Shown one piece after another: positions 1-10,300 of a DNA stretch of 64,000 bases. Position 1 is the first letter of the stretch. Every line of letters starts with the position of its first letter. The position numbers were made by a program, and so were the translations under genes. The stretch covers positions 992,001-1,056,000 of the forward strand of contig NZ_JAFBBY010000001.1 in NCBI RefSeq assembly GCF_016907515.1, given 5' to 3'. The notes beneath the pieces are model-generated. The model saw nothing but the letters and a program-made list of their open reading frames with translations. It was not told the origin of the DNA and ran no database searches. The DNA comes from Nocardioides nitrophenolicus (GTDB lineage: Bacteria; Actinomycetota; Actinomycetes; Propionibacteriales; Nocardioidaceae).

Positions 1-1190
1 GCGCCCTCCTTGACGGCGTACTTGCTGAGGTGGTTGTAGACCAGCACGATGTCGGCACCGTTGACCTTGCCGATGGCGAGGTAGAGCCGGTTGCCGTAGA
101 CCTCGTCGTAGTACTCGTCGATCACGGTGCCGGACTCGCCGGCCCACAGCGCCGCGCCGCAGCCGGTGCCGAAGTCGGTGCCGTTGTGCAGGCCCCAGTA
201 GCCGTAGATCGGGTGGATCCGGTAGCCGTAGGGCGAGGTGACCGGGCCCGGGCCGGGACGGGCGAGCAGCCCGGCGGTGGCGCCGTTGTAGCTGCCGCCC
301 TGCTTCTTCGACAGCTCGATGATCTTCTGCCGGATCTTCGCCTCGCGCTTCTCCAGCCGCCGCAGCGCCTCGCGGTCGGCCTCCCGGGCCGCGACGACCT
401 CCTGGCGCAGGCCCTTGTTGTGGGCGACCAGGTTCGCGACCTGGGTCTCGGTGGCGGCGGCCTGGTCGACCAGGGCGCGCACCGTCGCGACGTTGTCGTC
501 GGCGGCCTGCTTGGCCGCGGCGACCTGGTCGCGAGCGGCGCGGACCGCGGCCCGCTGCTGGGCCATCGCGTCCTCGGCGGCGACCAGCGCCACCAGTGCG
601 TCGTGCTGACGGCCCATCACCAGGTCGTTGGCGGTCTGCCCCACCAGCACGTCCTCGATGTCGCCCGCGTCGGCGTACGCCGAGAGCAGGGCGAGCCGGC
701 TGTCGCCACCGGTGGCGATCCCGATGACGGTCTCGCGGCTGGCGCTGCGCTGGGCGGCGACGTCGGCGCGGGCCTGGGCCAGCGCGGCCCGGGCCGTCGT
801 GAGCTGGGCCTGGGCCTCGGTCAGCCGGCCGGCCAGGGTCGCGGCCTGCGCCTGCGCGTCGGCCAGCTCGGCCTGGACGGAGGCGAGCCGGCTGCGGGCG
901 GTGCCGAGCCGGGCCTTGGCCTTCGCGAGCCGGTTGGCGATCTTCGCGACCTGCTGGCTGGCCTCGTGGATGTCGCCCTTGACGCTGGCGATCTCGCCCT
1001 GGACCTGGTTCTGCTTGTTCTTGAGGTCGTCGCGGTCGTCGGCGTGGGCCAGCGGGACGGCCAGCCCGGCCACGGCGACGAGGGTGGCGACGCCGGTCAC
1101 CAGCCACTGCGGGTGAGCCCACACGGGCAGCCGGTCGCGCAGGTCGGGCAGGGCACGGCGCAGCCACGGGGCGCTGGGGAAGGAGCGCAC
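1..1190 (-). CDS. M23 (LytM-type) peptidoglycan peptidase with coiled coil, 3' end outside window
   Basis: A secreted murein hydrolase or hydrolase activator of the EnvC/RipC type is encoded downstream of ftsEX. Translating the minus strand from GTG at 1190 gives a short cytoplasmic N-terminus and a membrane or signal segment (about residues 28-46). About 230 residues of Ala/Gln/Arg-rich coiled coil follow, then an M23 domain with SPYGYRIHP, the metal-site HNGTDFG and a later YNHLS. The last part of the M23 domain is cut by the window edge. The 55-nt gap to ftsX suggests one transcript. FtsEX is known to activate such peptidases by conformational coupling through a coiled coil, so this is the likely partner (inference). 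No clear Shine-Dalgarno sequence precedes the GTG, so the start is provisional. Confidence 0.85.
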   Translation of the reverse strand, partial: MRSFPSAPWLRRALPDLRDRLPVWAHPQWLVTGVATLVAVAGLAVPLAHADDRDDLKNKQNQVQGEIASVKGDIHEASQQVAKIANRLAKAKARLGTARSRLASVQAELADAQAQAATLAGRLTEAQAQLTTARAALAQARADVAAQRSASRETVIGIATGGDSRLALLSAYADAGDIEDVLVGQTANDLVMGRQHDALVALVAAEDAMAQQRAAVRAARDQVAAAKQAADDNVATVRALVDQAAATETQVANLVAHNKGLRQEVVAAREADREALRRLEKREAKIRQKIIELSKKQGGSYNGATAGLLARPGPGPVTSPYGYRIHPIYGYWGLHNGTDFGTGCGAALWAGESGTVIDEYYDEVYGNRLYLAIGKVNGADIVLVYNHLSKYAVKEG

Positions 1191-1245
1191 GGTAAGACCA
1201 ATCAGTGTTCGGGGAAGTGAACCCCTCGACCGTATCGGCCGACGA

Positions 1246-2181
1246 TCAGACTTTGACGTATTTGCGGGTCAGCAGGAGTGTCGGGATCAGCGTCAGCGCC
1301 GGGCCGAGGATGACGATGCCCGGCGGGAACAGCCCGATCAGGGCCTGGGTGTAGTCGTTCCAGTCCACCCAGGGCAGGAACGAGACGTGCTCCGCCAGCG
1401 CCTGCTCGACCCCCCAGTGCTGGAAGGCCGCGAGGACGCCGGCCGCCAAGGCGACGCCGACGATCGCGGCCACCAGCGACTCGAGCAGGAAGGGCAGCGC
1501 GATGTAGAGCGTCGAGGCGCCCACCAGCCGCATGATCGCGATCTCCCGGCGCCGGGCCAGGGCCGCCAGCCGGATCGTGTTGGTGACCTGGAGCAGCGCC
1601 GCGAACAACAGGAAGCCGGCGCCGATCCACGAGCCGTACTTGAGCACCGTCATGATCCCGAAGATCTGGCCGAGCGCCTTGCGCTGGTCCTTGATCCCGG
1701 AGACGCCGTCGAGGCCCTCCAGGGCGCTGATGATGCCGTCGGCACGCTCCGGGGTCTTCAGGGTCACCCAGTACGCCGCCGGCCAGCCCTCGGCCGTGAC
1801 GATCGGGTCCGGCCCGGTGTACGTCGACTCCGGGAGGGTCTTCTTGGCCTTCTCGAAGCCCTCCTCCTTCGACTGGTAGGCGAAGGAGCGGACCTCGTCG
1901 TTGTCCTCGATCTCCTTCTCGATGCGCTGCTGCTGGTCGGCGGTGACCTCGCCGCTCGCGCAGTTCGGGCTGTGGGAGGGGTCGTCGTCGGTGCACAGGT
2001 TGACGAGGATCTTGAGCTCGTCGCCGAGGCTGTCGCGCGCGACGGTGGCCTCGCGCTGGACCAGGATGCCGATGCCGGCCAGGGACAGCGACACGAACAG
2101 CGTGAGGATGACGGCGAGGTGCATCGACAGGTTGCGGCGCAGGCCGGTGCGGAGCTCGGTGAAGACGTAGCGAAGCTGCAT
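1246..2181 (-). CDS. ftsX: Cell division ABC transporter permease-like protein FtsX
   Basis: The 311-residue protein has the FtsX layout. It has one N-terminal membrane segment (about residues 22-45), a large extracytoplasmic domain (about 46-170), then three membrane segments near residues 178-200, 222-245 and 275-297. The N-terminus resembles actinobacterial FtsX (MQLRYVFTELRTGLRRNLSM). It acts with FtsE at the septum, signalling to a peptidoglycan hydrolase rather than transporting a substrate. It starts 38 nt after ftsE and is followed by the M23 peptidase gene, the usual order. Four cysteines are spaced through the window product only sparsely (CTDDD and NCASG in the outer loop), which may form a disulfide (inference). 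Confidence 0.95.
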   Translation of the reverse strand: MQLRYVFTELRTGLRRNLSMHLAVILTLFVSLSLAGIGILVQREATVARDSLGDELKILVNLCTDDDPSHSPNCASGEVTADQQQRIEKEIEDNDEVRSFAYQSKEEGFEKAKKTLPESTYTGPDPIVTAEGWPAAYWVTLKTPERADGIISALEGLDGVSGIKDQRKALGQIFGIMTVLKYGSWIGAGFLLFAALLQVTNTIRLAALARRREIAIMRLVGASTLYIALPFLLESLVAAIVGVALAAGVLAAFQHWGVEQALAEHVSFLPWVDWNDYTQALIGLFPPGIVILGPALTLIPTLLLTRKYVKV

Positions 2182-2219
2182 GAGGAAGGCTCTCTGGATC
2201 GGGCTGGATCGGATCCGGG

Positions 2220-2909
2220 TCAGTGCTGGAAGCCGTAGCTGCCGGACGCCTCGTCGCGCACGACCTTGCCGTGGTCGAGCTCGATCACGCGCTTGGTGAA
2301 CTGGTCGACGATGCCGTGGTCGTGGGTGGCCATCACGACGGTGGTGCCGGTCTCGTTGATGTCACCGAGCAGGTTCATGATGCCGACGGACGTGGCCGGG
2401 TCGAGGTTTCCGGTCGGCTCGTCGGCGATCAGGATCATCGGCCGGTTGACGAACGCGCGGGCGATGGCGACCCGCTGCTGCTCACCGCCGGACAGCTCGT
2501 CGGGCATGCGGTCGCCCTTGTCCTTCAGGCCGACCAGCTCGAGCGTCTCGGGCACGACCTTGCCGATCTCGCGCCGCGACTTGCCGATCACCTGCTGGGC
2601 GAAGGCGACGTTCTCGGCGACGGTCTTGTTGGGCAGCAGCCGGAAGTCCTGGAAGACGGTGCCGATCTGGCGCCGCAGCCGCGGCACCTTCCACCCGGCC
2701 ATCCGGTTGATCTCCTTGCCCGCGACGTGGACGCGGCCGGTGGTCGGGCGCAGCTCGCGCAGGACCAGCCGCAGCGCGGTCGACTTGCCGGATCCCGACG
2801 TACCGACGAGGTAGACGAACTCGCCCTTGTCGATGTCGAGGGTGACCTGGTCGAGCGCCGGCCGCCCGGGGCCCGGATAGCGCTTGGTGACCTTCTCGAA
2901 GCGAATCAC
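2220..2909 (-). CDS. ftsE: Cell division ATP-binding protein FtsE
   Basis: A 229-residue ABC ATPase that partners FtsX. Walker A is GTSGSGKS (residues 36-43), the signature is LSGGEQQR (139-146), Walker B is ILIADEP (159-165), and the switch histidine is in MATHDHG. The length is typical for FtsE. The open frame extends much further upstream, but the extension is low-complexity and overlaps the divergent gene region. I chose GTG at 2909 because it gives the canonical FtsE N-terminus ([13 protein letters not shown]). ftsX follows after 38 nt. Confidence 0.96.
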   Translation of the reverse strand: MIRFEKVTKRYPGPGRPALDQVTLDIDKGEFVYLVGTSGSGKSTALRLVLRELRPTTGRVHVAGKEINRMAGWKVPRLRRQIGTVFQDFRLLPNKTVAENVAFAQQVIGKSRREIGKVVPETLELVGLKDKGDRMPDELSGGEQQRVAIARAFVNRPMILIADEPTGNLDPATSVGIMNLLGDINETGTTVVMATHDHGIVDQFTKRVIELDHGKVVRDEASGSYGFQH

Positions 2910-3026
2910 TGACCTGACGGTACGCGACGGCCGAAGCCGACCGGTGGACGCGTCGCCGGTGGGTCGCCGGCACGTCAGGCACGTCACGTCGTGGGATCCG
3001 AACACCGCGTCGGTAGGGTGACGACC

Positions 3027-3662
3027 GTGCCGACGGTCCTGCGAGCGCTGCTCCTCTCCGCGCTGATCACGGCCGGAACCGTCGCCGTCGGCGTGGCCAG
3101 GTCCGGCGACGCCACGCCGACCCGCGAGCCGGCCGCCTACGAGGGCACTCCCCTCGCCGACTTCGACACCTCGAAGGCGGTCGTGGAGCGCGCACCCTTC
3201 TGCGACCTGGTGCCGGCGGCGGCCGTCACGAAGGCGCTCGGCGGCAAGGCCACCCTGGCGGCCTACGACAACGGCGAGCAGTCCGAGGCATTCCCCGGCG
3301 GCGACGTCGCCCACGAGTACGGCTGCCGCTTCTCCCCCTCCGATCCTGCCGTCGTCGGCGAGGCCCGGGGCTGGGTGTTCGCGCCGCCGGTGACCCCCGA
3401 CGCGGCCCGGGCGATCGCCGCCGCGTCGGTGACCAAGAGCTGCACCGCGCTGCCCGCCGCGCCGGCGTACGGCGATCCGTCGGCGGGGGTGCTGTGCGCG
3501 GGCGAGGGCGTGCAGACCGTGTCCTTCCGGGGCCTGTTCGGCGACGCCTGGCTGGCCTGCAGCCTGACCCTGCCCGCCGATGTCGCGCAGGACGAGCTGG
3601 TCGACCGCGCGGGGCGCTGGTGCGTGGCGGTCGCGCAGGCCGCCTCGGTCCCGCTCAGCTGA
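3027..3662 (+). CDS. Secreted protein resembling DUF3558-type actinobacterial proteins
   Basis: A 211-residue product with an N-terminal export segment ([20 protein letters not shown]) and an extracellular domain with five cysteines (PFCDLVP, YGCRF, KSCTA, VLCAGEG, LACS/RWC). The pattern 'FCDLV.....ALGG' resembles the DUF3558 family of exported proteins, but there is no lipobox. The function is unknown. The start is taken as GTG 3027 because TAGGGT at 3014-3019 sits 7 nt upstream as a -10 box, typical of leaderless actinobacterial genes. GTG 3018 and ATG 2991 are in-frame alternatives. It is divergent from ftsE. Confidence 0.7.
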   Translation: MPTVLRALLLSALITAGTVAVGVARSGDATPTREPAAYEGTPLADFDTSKAVVERAPFCDLVPAAAVTKALGGKATLAAYDNGEQSEAFPGGDVAHEYGCRFSPSDPAVVGEARGWVFAPPVTPDAARAIAAASVTKSCTALPAAPAYGDPSAGVLCAGEGVQTVSFRGLFGDAWLACSLTLPADVAQDELVDRAGRWCVAVAQAASVPLS

Positions 3663-3735
3663 GCGGCCGGGACATTCGTCCCGACCTGGCGCGCGAACCT
3701 TCAGGAGGTCCGCGCGGGCTGCCGATGGGCTGCCC

Positions 3736-5511
3736 ATGCAGCATCTCCTGCACGCGGGTACGGGACTCGCGGGGCTCGCGGCGCTCGCGCTCGCGGCCGG
3801 CGTGCTCACTCTGCCTCCCGCATCCGCGGACTCCGGCGTACCGGGGCTGACCGCGGCCGAGCAGCGGCTGCTCGCGACGGACCCCTCCGTGGAGGTGGCG
3901 CACGACGGGACCCTGTACGCCGTCGACGAGTGGGCGCCGCCGGCCGGCCCGGCGCCGGCCGCGGAGAGCCTGGAGCCCGCGGTCGCCGAGACCATCGCCG
4001 CGACCGCGACCGTGGACACCTTCGCGCTGCACAGCCGACCGGGCGCCGCGCGCACCATCTACCTCGACTTCGACGGCGTCAGCCTGCTCCCCAGCAACTC
4101 GTGGCTGCTCAACGGCCTCAGCAGCCTGCTCCTCGGCGGCTGGTCGATGGACCTGCTCCCCCTGCTCTTCTCCGACAGCGAGCAGGCCGTGATCCGCGAG
4201 GTCTGGGCACGCGTCGCCGAGGACTTCGCGCCCTGGGACGTCGACGTGACCACCCAGGAGCCGCTCTACGGCGGCCTGTTCCGCAGCTCCGCCAGCGACC
4301 CGACGTACGGCGCCCGGGTGGCGTTCACCAGCGACAGCTCGGTCCAGACCCAGCTGTGCGGCGGCGGGTGCGGCGGCATCGCCTGGATCGGCACGTACGA
4401 CGAGGTGGTCCCCGGCGAGCTGCACAGCCCGGCCTGGGTGTTCCCCGCGTCGCTCGGCCAGCGGGCCAAGTACATGGCCGACGCGGCCGCGCACGAGGCC
4501 GGACACACCCTCGGCCTCGCCCACGACGGGACCGCCAGCAGCGGGTACTACGCAGGCTCGACCCTGTGGGGGCCGATCATGGGCAGCCCCTACAACGCCG
4601 CGGTCACCCAGTGGTCGCGCGGCGACTACCCCGGCGCCAGCAACCGCGAGGACGATCTCGCCGTGATCGGCGCACACGGGCTCCCGCAGCGCGTCGACGA
4701 GGCCGGCAGCACGCCCACGACCGCCGCCGACCTGACCACGTTGCCCGACGAGGGCGGCGTGATCTCGAACCCGTCGGACAGCGACTGGTACGCCCTCACC
4801 GACTGCGGCGGCACCCTCACCGCCAGCGTCACCCCCGCCGCCGTCGGGCCGAACCTCGACCTCGTCCTCGAGCTGCGCGGCCCCGGCGGCGCGGTCCTCG
4901 CCTCCAGCGCACCGCAGAGCGGCCGCACCTCGGCCGGGGTGCCGACCGGCCTCGGCGCCTCGCTCACCGTGCCCCTGTCGGGCGGCCCCTACTACCTCGC
5001 CGTCTCGGGCGGCGGCTCGGGCGCCGGCGGCGCCGGCGCCTGGTCGAGCGGTGGGTACGACGGCTACGGCAGCCTGGGCCGCTACCAGGTCCAGATGGCC
5101 GGCTGCGCCGGCGGCGTCGGCGTACCCGTCCCTCCGGACAGCGAGGTCGTCCCCGACCAGACCGCCGACGCCGTCCCCACCCCGCCGGCCACGACCATCT
5201 CCCGGCCCGGCGCACCGCAGCGCCCCGTCGTACGCGCCGGCGCCCGCGGGGGCCGGCTCACGATCGGCGTACGGTGGACGGCGCCGACGAGCAGCGCCGG
5301 CCCGATCACCGGCTACCGGCTCGAGGTCTTCCGCCTCGACGCCCACGGCCGGATCCTCGCCCGCACCCGCACCGGCGTCCTCTCCGGCGACGCCGCCGGC
5401 GCCGACGTCCGCCTGCCCCGCACCGGCCGCTGGGCGGTCCGTCTCAAGGCCCGCAACGCCCTCGGCTGGGGCCCGTACAGCCCACGCTCGGTGGCGGCGA
5501 AGGCTCGCTGA
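3736..5511 (+). CDS. Secreted zinc metalloprotease with PPC-like and fibronectin-III-like domains
   Basis: A 591-residue exported protein with signal peptide [18 protein letters not shown]. The zinc site [12 protein letters not shown] at residues 253-264 matches the extended HEXXHXXGXXH motif of metzincin-type peptidases. The segment after the catalytic domain (about residues 320-440, containing [17 protein letters not shown] and [12 protein letters not shown]) resembles a bacterial pre-peptidase C-terminal domain. The last ~100 residues ([12 protein letters not shown] ... LGWGPYS) look like a fibronectin type III module. A gag-like [10 protein letters not shown] segment lies before the zinc site. 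ATG 3736 gives the signal peptide directly. An AGGAGG at 3702-3707 lies too far upstream, so the exact start is uncertain. Substrate unknown. Confidence 0.85.
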   Translation: MQHLLHAGTGLAGLAALALAAGVLTLPPASADSGVPGLTAAEQRLLATDPSVEVAHDGTLYAVDEWAPPAGPAPAAESLEPAVAETIAATATVDTFALHSRPGAARTIYLDFDGVSLLPSNSWLLNGLSSLLLGGWSMDLLPLLFSDSEQAVIREVWARVAEDFAPWDVDVTTQEPLYGGLFRSSASDPTYGARVAFTSDSSVQTQLCGGGCGGIAWIGTYDEVVPGELHSPAWVFPASLGQRAKYMADAAAHEAGHTLGLAHDGTASSGYYAGSTLWGPIMGSPYNAAVTQWSRGDYPGASNREDDLAVIGAHGLPQRVDEAGSTPTTAADLTTLPDEGGVISNPSDSDWYALTDCGGTLTASVTPAAVGPNLDLVLELRGPGGAVLASSAPQSGRTSAGVPTGLGASLTVPLSGGPYYLAVSGGGSGAGGAGAWSSGGYDGYGSLGRYQVQMAGCAGGVGVPVPPDSEVVPDQTADAVPTPPATTISRPGAPQRPVVRAGARGGRLTIGVRWTAPTSSAGPITGYRLEVFRLDAHGRILARTRTGVLSGDAAGADVRLPRTGRWAVRLKARNALGWGPYSPRSVAAKAR

Positions 5512-5549
5512 GGATTTACTCGCTTAAAATGGTCTAGTTAACTGTCTTT

Positions 5550-5783
5550 GTGGCGGTTGGTTGGGGCGGGCAGCGAGATGTGCGGCGGGACGGCCGGCGG
5601 GACGGGCGGCAGGACGGGCGGCGGGACGGGCGGTTCCGGGTCCCCCGCTGGGCCTGGCGCGGCCTCGGCGCCACGACCGTGGTCCTGCTGCTGATCGGCG
5701 GAGAGGTCGCCGGCGCGCTGGGCGCAGCCGTCGCGTTCGCCTCCGCCGAGGTGGTGTTCGACGCCGCCGAGCTGGAGCGCTGA
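5550..5783 (+). CDS. Possible small membrane protein with RRDGR repeats
   Basis: A 77-residue frame from GTG 5550. Residues 9-28 are charged repeats (RRDG/RQDG) encoded by tandem GGCGGGACG units at about 5581-5632. One hydrophobic helix follows (TTVVLLLIGGEVAGALGAAVAFA), then a short acidic tail. The self-complementary AGTTAACT at 5536-5543 lies 6 nt before the GTG and could double as a -10 element. There is no Shine-Dalgarno sequence and I recognise no family, so this could be a chance frame. The transmembrane segment and the antisense-free coding look are the only support. Confidence 0.35.
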   Translation: MAVGWGGQRDVRRDGRRDGRQDGRRDGRFRVPRWAWRGLGATTVVLLLIGGEVAGALGAAVAFASAEVVFDAAELER

Positions 5784-5817
5784 CCCCACGCCGTGCGGCC
5801 GGCGCGGGCTGGCGCTG

Positions 5818-5849
5818 CTGGCGGTCCACCGGGCTGGCGGTCCACCGGG
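5818..5849 (+). repeat. Tandem 16-bp direct repeat
   Basis: CTGGCGGTCCACCGGG occurs twice without a gap (5818-5833 and 5834-5849). It directly precedes the left arm of the TGTAACACGT inverted repeat. Confidence 0.85.
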
Positions 5850-5961
5850 CTGTAACACGTAGTCCGCCGGCCTACCCGACCGCGGTCGTATCTATCGGAC
5901 CCCTACAGACCCCATTTCGCGACGTCCCGGGTCAGGTAGAGCAGCGAACAACGTGTTACAG
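5850..5961. repeat. 11-bp inverted repeat pair flanking 90 bp, non-coding
   Basis: CTGTAACACGT (5850-5860) and its exact reverse complement ACGTGTTACAG (5951-5961) bracket 90 bp with no convincing gene. The whole 5784-6035 interval between the convergent small gene and prfB otherwise holds the 16-bp tandem repeat and a C-rich tract at 5971-6010. It could be a long-range hairpin, a pair of regulator half-sites, or the ends of a tiny degenerate element. No target duplication is visible. Confidence 0.6.
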
Positions 5962-5970
5962 CGCCGACAA

Positions 5971-6010
5971 CACCCGCCCGCACCGCCCGCACCCGCCCGC
6001 ACCCACCCGG
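5971..6010 (-). other. G-rich tract downstream of prfB (possible G-quadruplex or terminator)
   Basis: The plus strand is a run of CCCGCCCGCAC(C) units. On the minus strand, just past the prfB stop codon, this gives at least six runs of GGG separated by 1-4 bases. Such a tract can fold as a G-quadruplex in DNA or in the 3' RNA of prfB. No ordinary stem-loop terminator is seen there. Confidence 0.45.
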
Positions 6011-6035
6011 AGGCGGGTCAGCGAGCAGGGAGAAC

Positions 6036-7145
6036 TCAGTCCTGCTCGGCACCCCGCCGCCAGCGGATGCCGGCCTCGAGGAAGCCGTCGATCTCGCCGT
6101 CGAACACGGGCTGCGGGTTGCCGGTCTCGTAGCCGGTGCGCAGGTCCTTGACGATCTGGTACGGGTTGAGGACGTAGTTGCGCATCTGGTCGCCCCAGCT
6201 GGCGGCGACATCGCCCTTGAGGTCCTTCTTGAGCGCGGCCTCCTCGGCCTTCTTCTTGGCGAGGAGCTTGGCCTTGAGGACGATCATCGCGGCGGCCTTG
6301 TTCTGCAGCTGCGACTTCTCGTTCTGGCAGGACACGACGATGCCGGTGGGGAGGTGGGTGAGGCGGACGGCGGAGTCGGTGGTGTTGACCGACTGGCCGC
6401 CGGGGCCGCCGGAGCGGAAGACGTCGACGCGGATGTCGTTCTCGTCGACCTCGATCTCGTCGGTCTGCTCGAGCTGGGGGACGACCTCGACGGCGGCGAA
6501 GGAGGTCTGCCGCCGGCCCTGGTTGTCGAACGGGCTGATCCGGACCAGGCGGTGGGTGCCGACCTCGACGGAGAGGGTGCCGTAGGCGTAGGGCGCGTGG
6601 ATCGCGAACTCGGCCGACTTGATGCCGGCCTCCTCGGCGTAGGAGACGTCGTAGACCTCGACGGGGTACTTGTTGCGCTCGGCCCAGCGGGTGTACATCC
6701 GCATCAGCATCTCGGCGAAGTCGGCCGCGTCGACGCCGCCGGCGCCGGAGCGGATGGTGACGATGGCCTCGCGCTCGTCGTACTCACCGGAGAGCAGGGT
6801 GCGGACCTCGAGGCCCTCGACGGCGGCCTTGACCCGGCCGAGCTCGGCGTCGGCCTCGGCGAGGGTCTCGGCGTCGCCCTCCTCGGCGGCCAGCTCGGCG
6901 AGGACGCCGAGATCCTCGATGCGCTGCTGGAGGCCGCGGAAGCGCTCGACCTGGCCCTGCAGCGAGGAGAGCCGGCCGGTGACGCGGGTGGCGTTGGCCT
7001 GGTCGTCCCACAGGTCGGGGGCGGCGACCTGCTCGCCGAGGTCGGCGATCTCACGCTCCATCTTGGGCAGGTCGAGGACCTGCTCGATGGTGTGCATCGT
7101 CGCAGTCAGCTGCTTGATCTCGGCGTCGTAGTCGGGGCCTGCCAC
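6036..7145 (-). CDS. prfB: Peptide chain release factor 2
   Basis: A class I release factor recognising UGA/UAA stop codons. The stop-codon tripeptide SPF is in [13 protein letters not shown] (near residue 205), and the catalytic GGQ is in [14 protein letters not shown] (near residue 250). The length of 369 residues is typical for RF2. The first ~110 residues are the coiled-coil domain. I chose GTG 7145 because TAACCT lies 7-8 nt before it, suggesting a leaderless transcript; TTG 7154 is the longer alternative. The gene reads through without the internal UGA frameshift site used for autoregulation in E. coli prfB. In many actinobacteria prfB lies next to ftsEX, and here three plus-strand genes lie between them. 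Confidence 0.96.
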   Translation of the reverse strand: MAGPDYDAEIKQLTATMHTIEQVLDLPKMEREIADLGEQVAAPDLWDDQANATRVTGRLSSLQGQVERFRGLQQRIEDLGVLAELAAEEGDAETLAEADAELGRVKAAVEGLEVRTLLSGEYDEREAIVTIRSGAGGVDAADFAEMLMRMYTRWAERNKYPVEVYDVSYAEEAGIKSAEFAIHAPYAYGTLSVEVGTHRLVRISPFDNQGRRQTSFAAVEVVPQLEQTDEIEVDENDIRVDVFRSGGPGGQSVNTTDSAVRLTHLPTGIVVSCQNEKSQLQNKAAAMIVLKAKLLAKKKAEEAALKKDLKGDVAASWGDQMRNYVLNPYQIVKDLRTGYETGNPQPVFDGEIDGFLEAGIRWRRGAEQD

Positions 7146-7291
7146 AAGGAGCAAGGTTACGGCGCGGCGCCGGAAACACCGAGCCGGGGCGGTCGGCGAC
7201 GACCGCGAAGGTAAAGAAAACGTGAACCCTTCTCACAAAACCTGTGTGCGAGGCGTCACAACCTGCTTGAATCCCGCTCACTCCCTCCGCC

Positions 7292-7306
7292 ACACGGTCC
7301 CCGTGT
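7292..7306. promoter_or_regulatory. Palindrome in the 5' region of the first Ig-repeat gene
   Basis: ACACGGTCCCCGTGT is a perfect 6-bp inverted repeat around TCC, 44 nt before ATG 7350 and in the divergent region shared with prfB. It could be a protein-binding site or an RNA hairpin. No regulator can be named. Confidence 0.4.
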
Positions 7307-7349
7307 CCGTCCTTCTCGGGTGGCACCCCTCCTCACGGGACGGTGACGC

Positions 7350-10300
7350 ATGCTCCCTGCGCCGATCGACAACTCACTCCTGCCCGCGGTACGCCGACGC
7401 GCCGCCCGCTCCTTCCGACGACGGATGGCGTGGCTCAGCGTCCTCGCGACGGTCGTCGCGGGCCTGGTGGCCGCCGGCGGCCTGCCCGCCCAGGCCGTCC
7501 AGGCGAGCGGCGACGAGGTCCCCAGCTGGTCGCCCGGCTGGTCGTGGACCTACGCCACCGTCTTCAACTACACCGCCGACGGCACCAACGTGACGATCAA
7601 CGAGAACGTCACCTACACCGTCGCCGGCGTGGAGAACTACCAGGGTCAGCCGGCGTACAAGCTCAACCTCACCGGCACCATCACCGGTGGTGGGGGCACG
7701 ACGGCCGTCGACGGTGTCGGCAACGCGACGCTCTCCAACTTCTCCGGCAACGTGACCGGCACCCGTTACATGCGGCGCTCGGACCTGGCGCTGCTGAAGG
7801 AGACCCAGTCGCAGTCCCTGGCCGCCAAGGCGCAGGTGTCGATCATCTCGACCAACATCACCGCCAACATCACCTTGTCGATGGACCCGACCCGCGGCTG
7901 GCGGCTGGTCCAGTTCCCGACCGAGGCGGGCAACACCTGGACCACCGACGCCGACGTCGATTACGACGGCGGGTTCAGCTACGACGCCGGCTCGCTCGGC
8001 GGCACCGGCTCGTCCACCTTCGACGGCCAGCTCCAGTTCGACGGCCCGGTCACCGTGGCCGACGAGAGCCTCGCCGTTCCGATCGGCACCGTGAGCACCC
8101 GCCGCGCGCTCTCGCAGAGCACGGACGGCGCGACCCGCGCGACCATGTGGTACTCCCCCAACCACCGCAACGCGGCCCGGCTGCTGCTGGCGATCCCGCT
8201 CGACGGCGGCTCCCTGACCCTCGACCAGAAGCTCGCCGGCGCCAGCACTCCCGCCCCCGCGACGTCGCTGACCAGCACCATCACCCCGTCGCTGACCTGC
8301 GCGGGCGCGGACCTCACCGTCACCGGCCGGCTCAGCACCGGCGCCGCCGGCGTGCCGGTCACCATCGCCCTGGACAAGTCGCCGGTGAGCGCCGGCGCCG
8401 CCGCGACGACCAGCACCACGACCACCGCGGGCGGCAACTACACCGCCACCCTGCAGGCGCCCGCGGAGGCCGACGGCTACCAGCGCAGCGGCATCCGCGG
8501 CAGCTGGGGCGTCGTCGCCACGGCGGCGGGCGCGGCCAGCACCTCGACGGTCCTGGTCACCCCGAAGAACTGCACCACCCTCGCGTACGGCGGCGACACC
8601 GGCGCCGCGCAGGGCAGCACCGCCACCGTGCGGGCCACGCTGACCGACCGGACCGGCGCCAGCACCGCGGGCCGCACGGTCACCTTCAGTCTCTCCGGCG
8701 GCGCCTCGGTGAGCGCCACGACCGACGCCGCGGGCGTCGCCGAGACCCAGATCCCCGTCGCGGGTCCGCCGCGGACGGCCACCCTCACGGCGTCGTACGC
8801 CGGTGACGGCGGGCACGAGGCCGCCACCGCGCAGACCTCGTTCGCGGTCGGCACCATCGCCACCACGACCGCGGTCGTCGCCCAGCCGGGCGTCGTGACC
8901 ATCGGCGACCCGGTCCGGTTCACCGCGACGGTCACCCCGAGCCACGGCGGCCAGCCGGCCGGCACGGTGCTGTTCAACGTCGACGGCGCCGACTTCGGCT
9001 CCCCGGTCCCGCTGAGCGGCGGCCAGGCGACCAGCGCCCAGCTCTCCACCCTCGGCCTCGGCTACCACACGGTGATCGCCACCTACAGCGGCAGCGGTGA
9101 CCACACCGGCAGCGCCTCCAGCGCGGTCACCTTCCGGGTCCGCGAGCCGCTGCTGGCCACCAGCACCTCCTCCTCGGTCTCCCCGACCTCGGCGGTGCGC
9201 GGCCAGCCGGTCACCCTCGCCGCGACGGTCAGCACCGGCGCGGGCACGCCCACCGGCGACGTGGTCTTCACCGTCGGCGGCACCGAGGTGGGCCGGGCCG
9301 GCGTCGACGTCAGCGGCAACGCCTCGACCGTCGTCACCGACCTCCCGGTCGGCTCCAACCAGGTCGTCGCCAGCTACACCGGAGACGACGTGTACGCCGG
9401 CAGCACGGCCACCCAGCGCACCGTGAACGTCGCGAAGGCGGCGGTCTCGGTCACCCTGGACGGCCCGGCCGGAGGCGCGGTCAGCGGCCAGGCGCTCAGC
9501 TACACCGCCACCGTCGCGGTCCAGGCCCCCGGCGGCGGTACGCCGGCCGGCCCGGTCCAGCTCCTCGTCGACGGCTCCAACGTCGGCGCCCCGGTCGCGC
9601 TGGACAACGGCGTCGCCGTGTTCGCCCCGGTCACCACGCTCGGCGCCGGCAGCCACACGGTCGAGGCCCGGTACGCCGGGAACGCCGACTACCTCGGCGG
9701 CTCGGACCAGCTCGACCAGGACGTGGCCGAGGCCGACACCACCACCGTGGTGCAGGCCAACCCGTCCCCGTCGGTGCAGGACCAGAACGTGACGATCACC
9801 GCGGCGGTCGCCGCCGTCAGCCCGGGCGCCGGCGCACCCACCGGCACGGTGACCTTCTACGCCGGCTCCGAGTCCCTCGGCGCCGTGCCGCTCGTCGCCT
9901 CGGCCTCGGGCAGCGTCGCCACCCTCGAGGTCGACGACCTGCCGGCGGGGACCCACCAGCTCACCGCGCGGTACCCCGGCGACGCCGACTACCGCGCCAG
10001 CGAGTCGGCCGCGGTCGCCCACACGGTGATCGCGGGCACGGCGGTCGTGGCCACCACGACCACGCTGACGTCGAGCGCCAACCCGTCGACGTACGGCGAG
10101 GGCGTGCGCTTCCGCGCCAGCGTCACCGCCGAGGGCGACACCCCGGCCGGCACGGTGCAGTTCTCGGTGGACGGCCAGGACCTGGGTGGTCCCGTGGCCG
10201 TCGAGGACGGCGTCGCGACCAGCCCGCTGGTCGACTCCGCGGAGCCCGGTGACCACACCGTGATCGCCAGCTTCGACGCGGCGCCCGGCTTCGCCGGCAG

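Noticed and set aside
30..1220. Long plus-strand frame opposite the M23 peptidase
   Set aside because: It is a low-complexity Gly/Val/Arg shadow of the peptidase gene; the minus strand shows clear M23 motifs and a coiled coil.
2910..4058. N-terminal extension of ftsE to 612 residues
   Set aside because: The extension is low-complexity and antisense to the 3027-3662 gene; FtsE begins canonically at GTG 2909.
5784..6035. Possible tRNA (a GGTAGAGCAG-like string at 5934-5944)
   Set aside because: The string resembles a D-arm, but no acceptor stem, anticodon arm or T-arm can be fitted around it.
6036..7154. Programmed +1 frameshift in prfB
   Set aside because: The reading frame is continuous through the coiled-coil region and no internal UGA is present.
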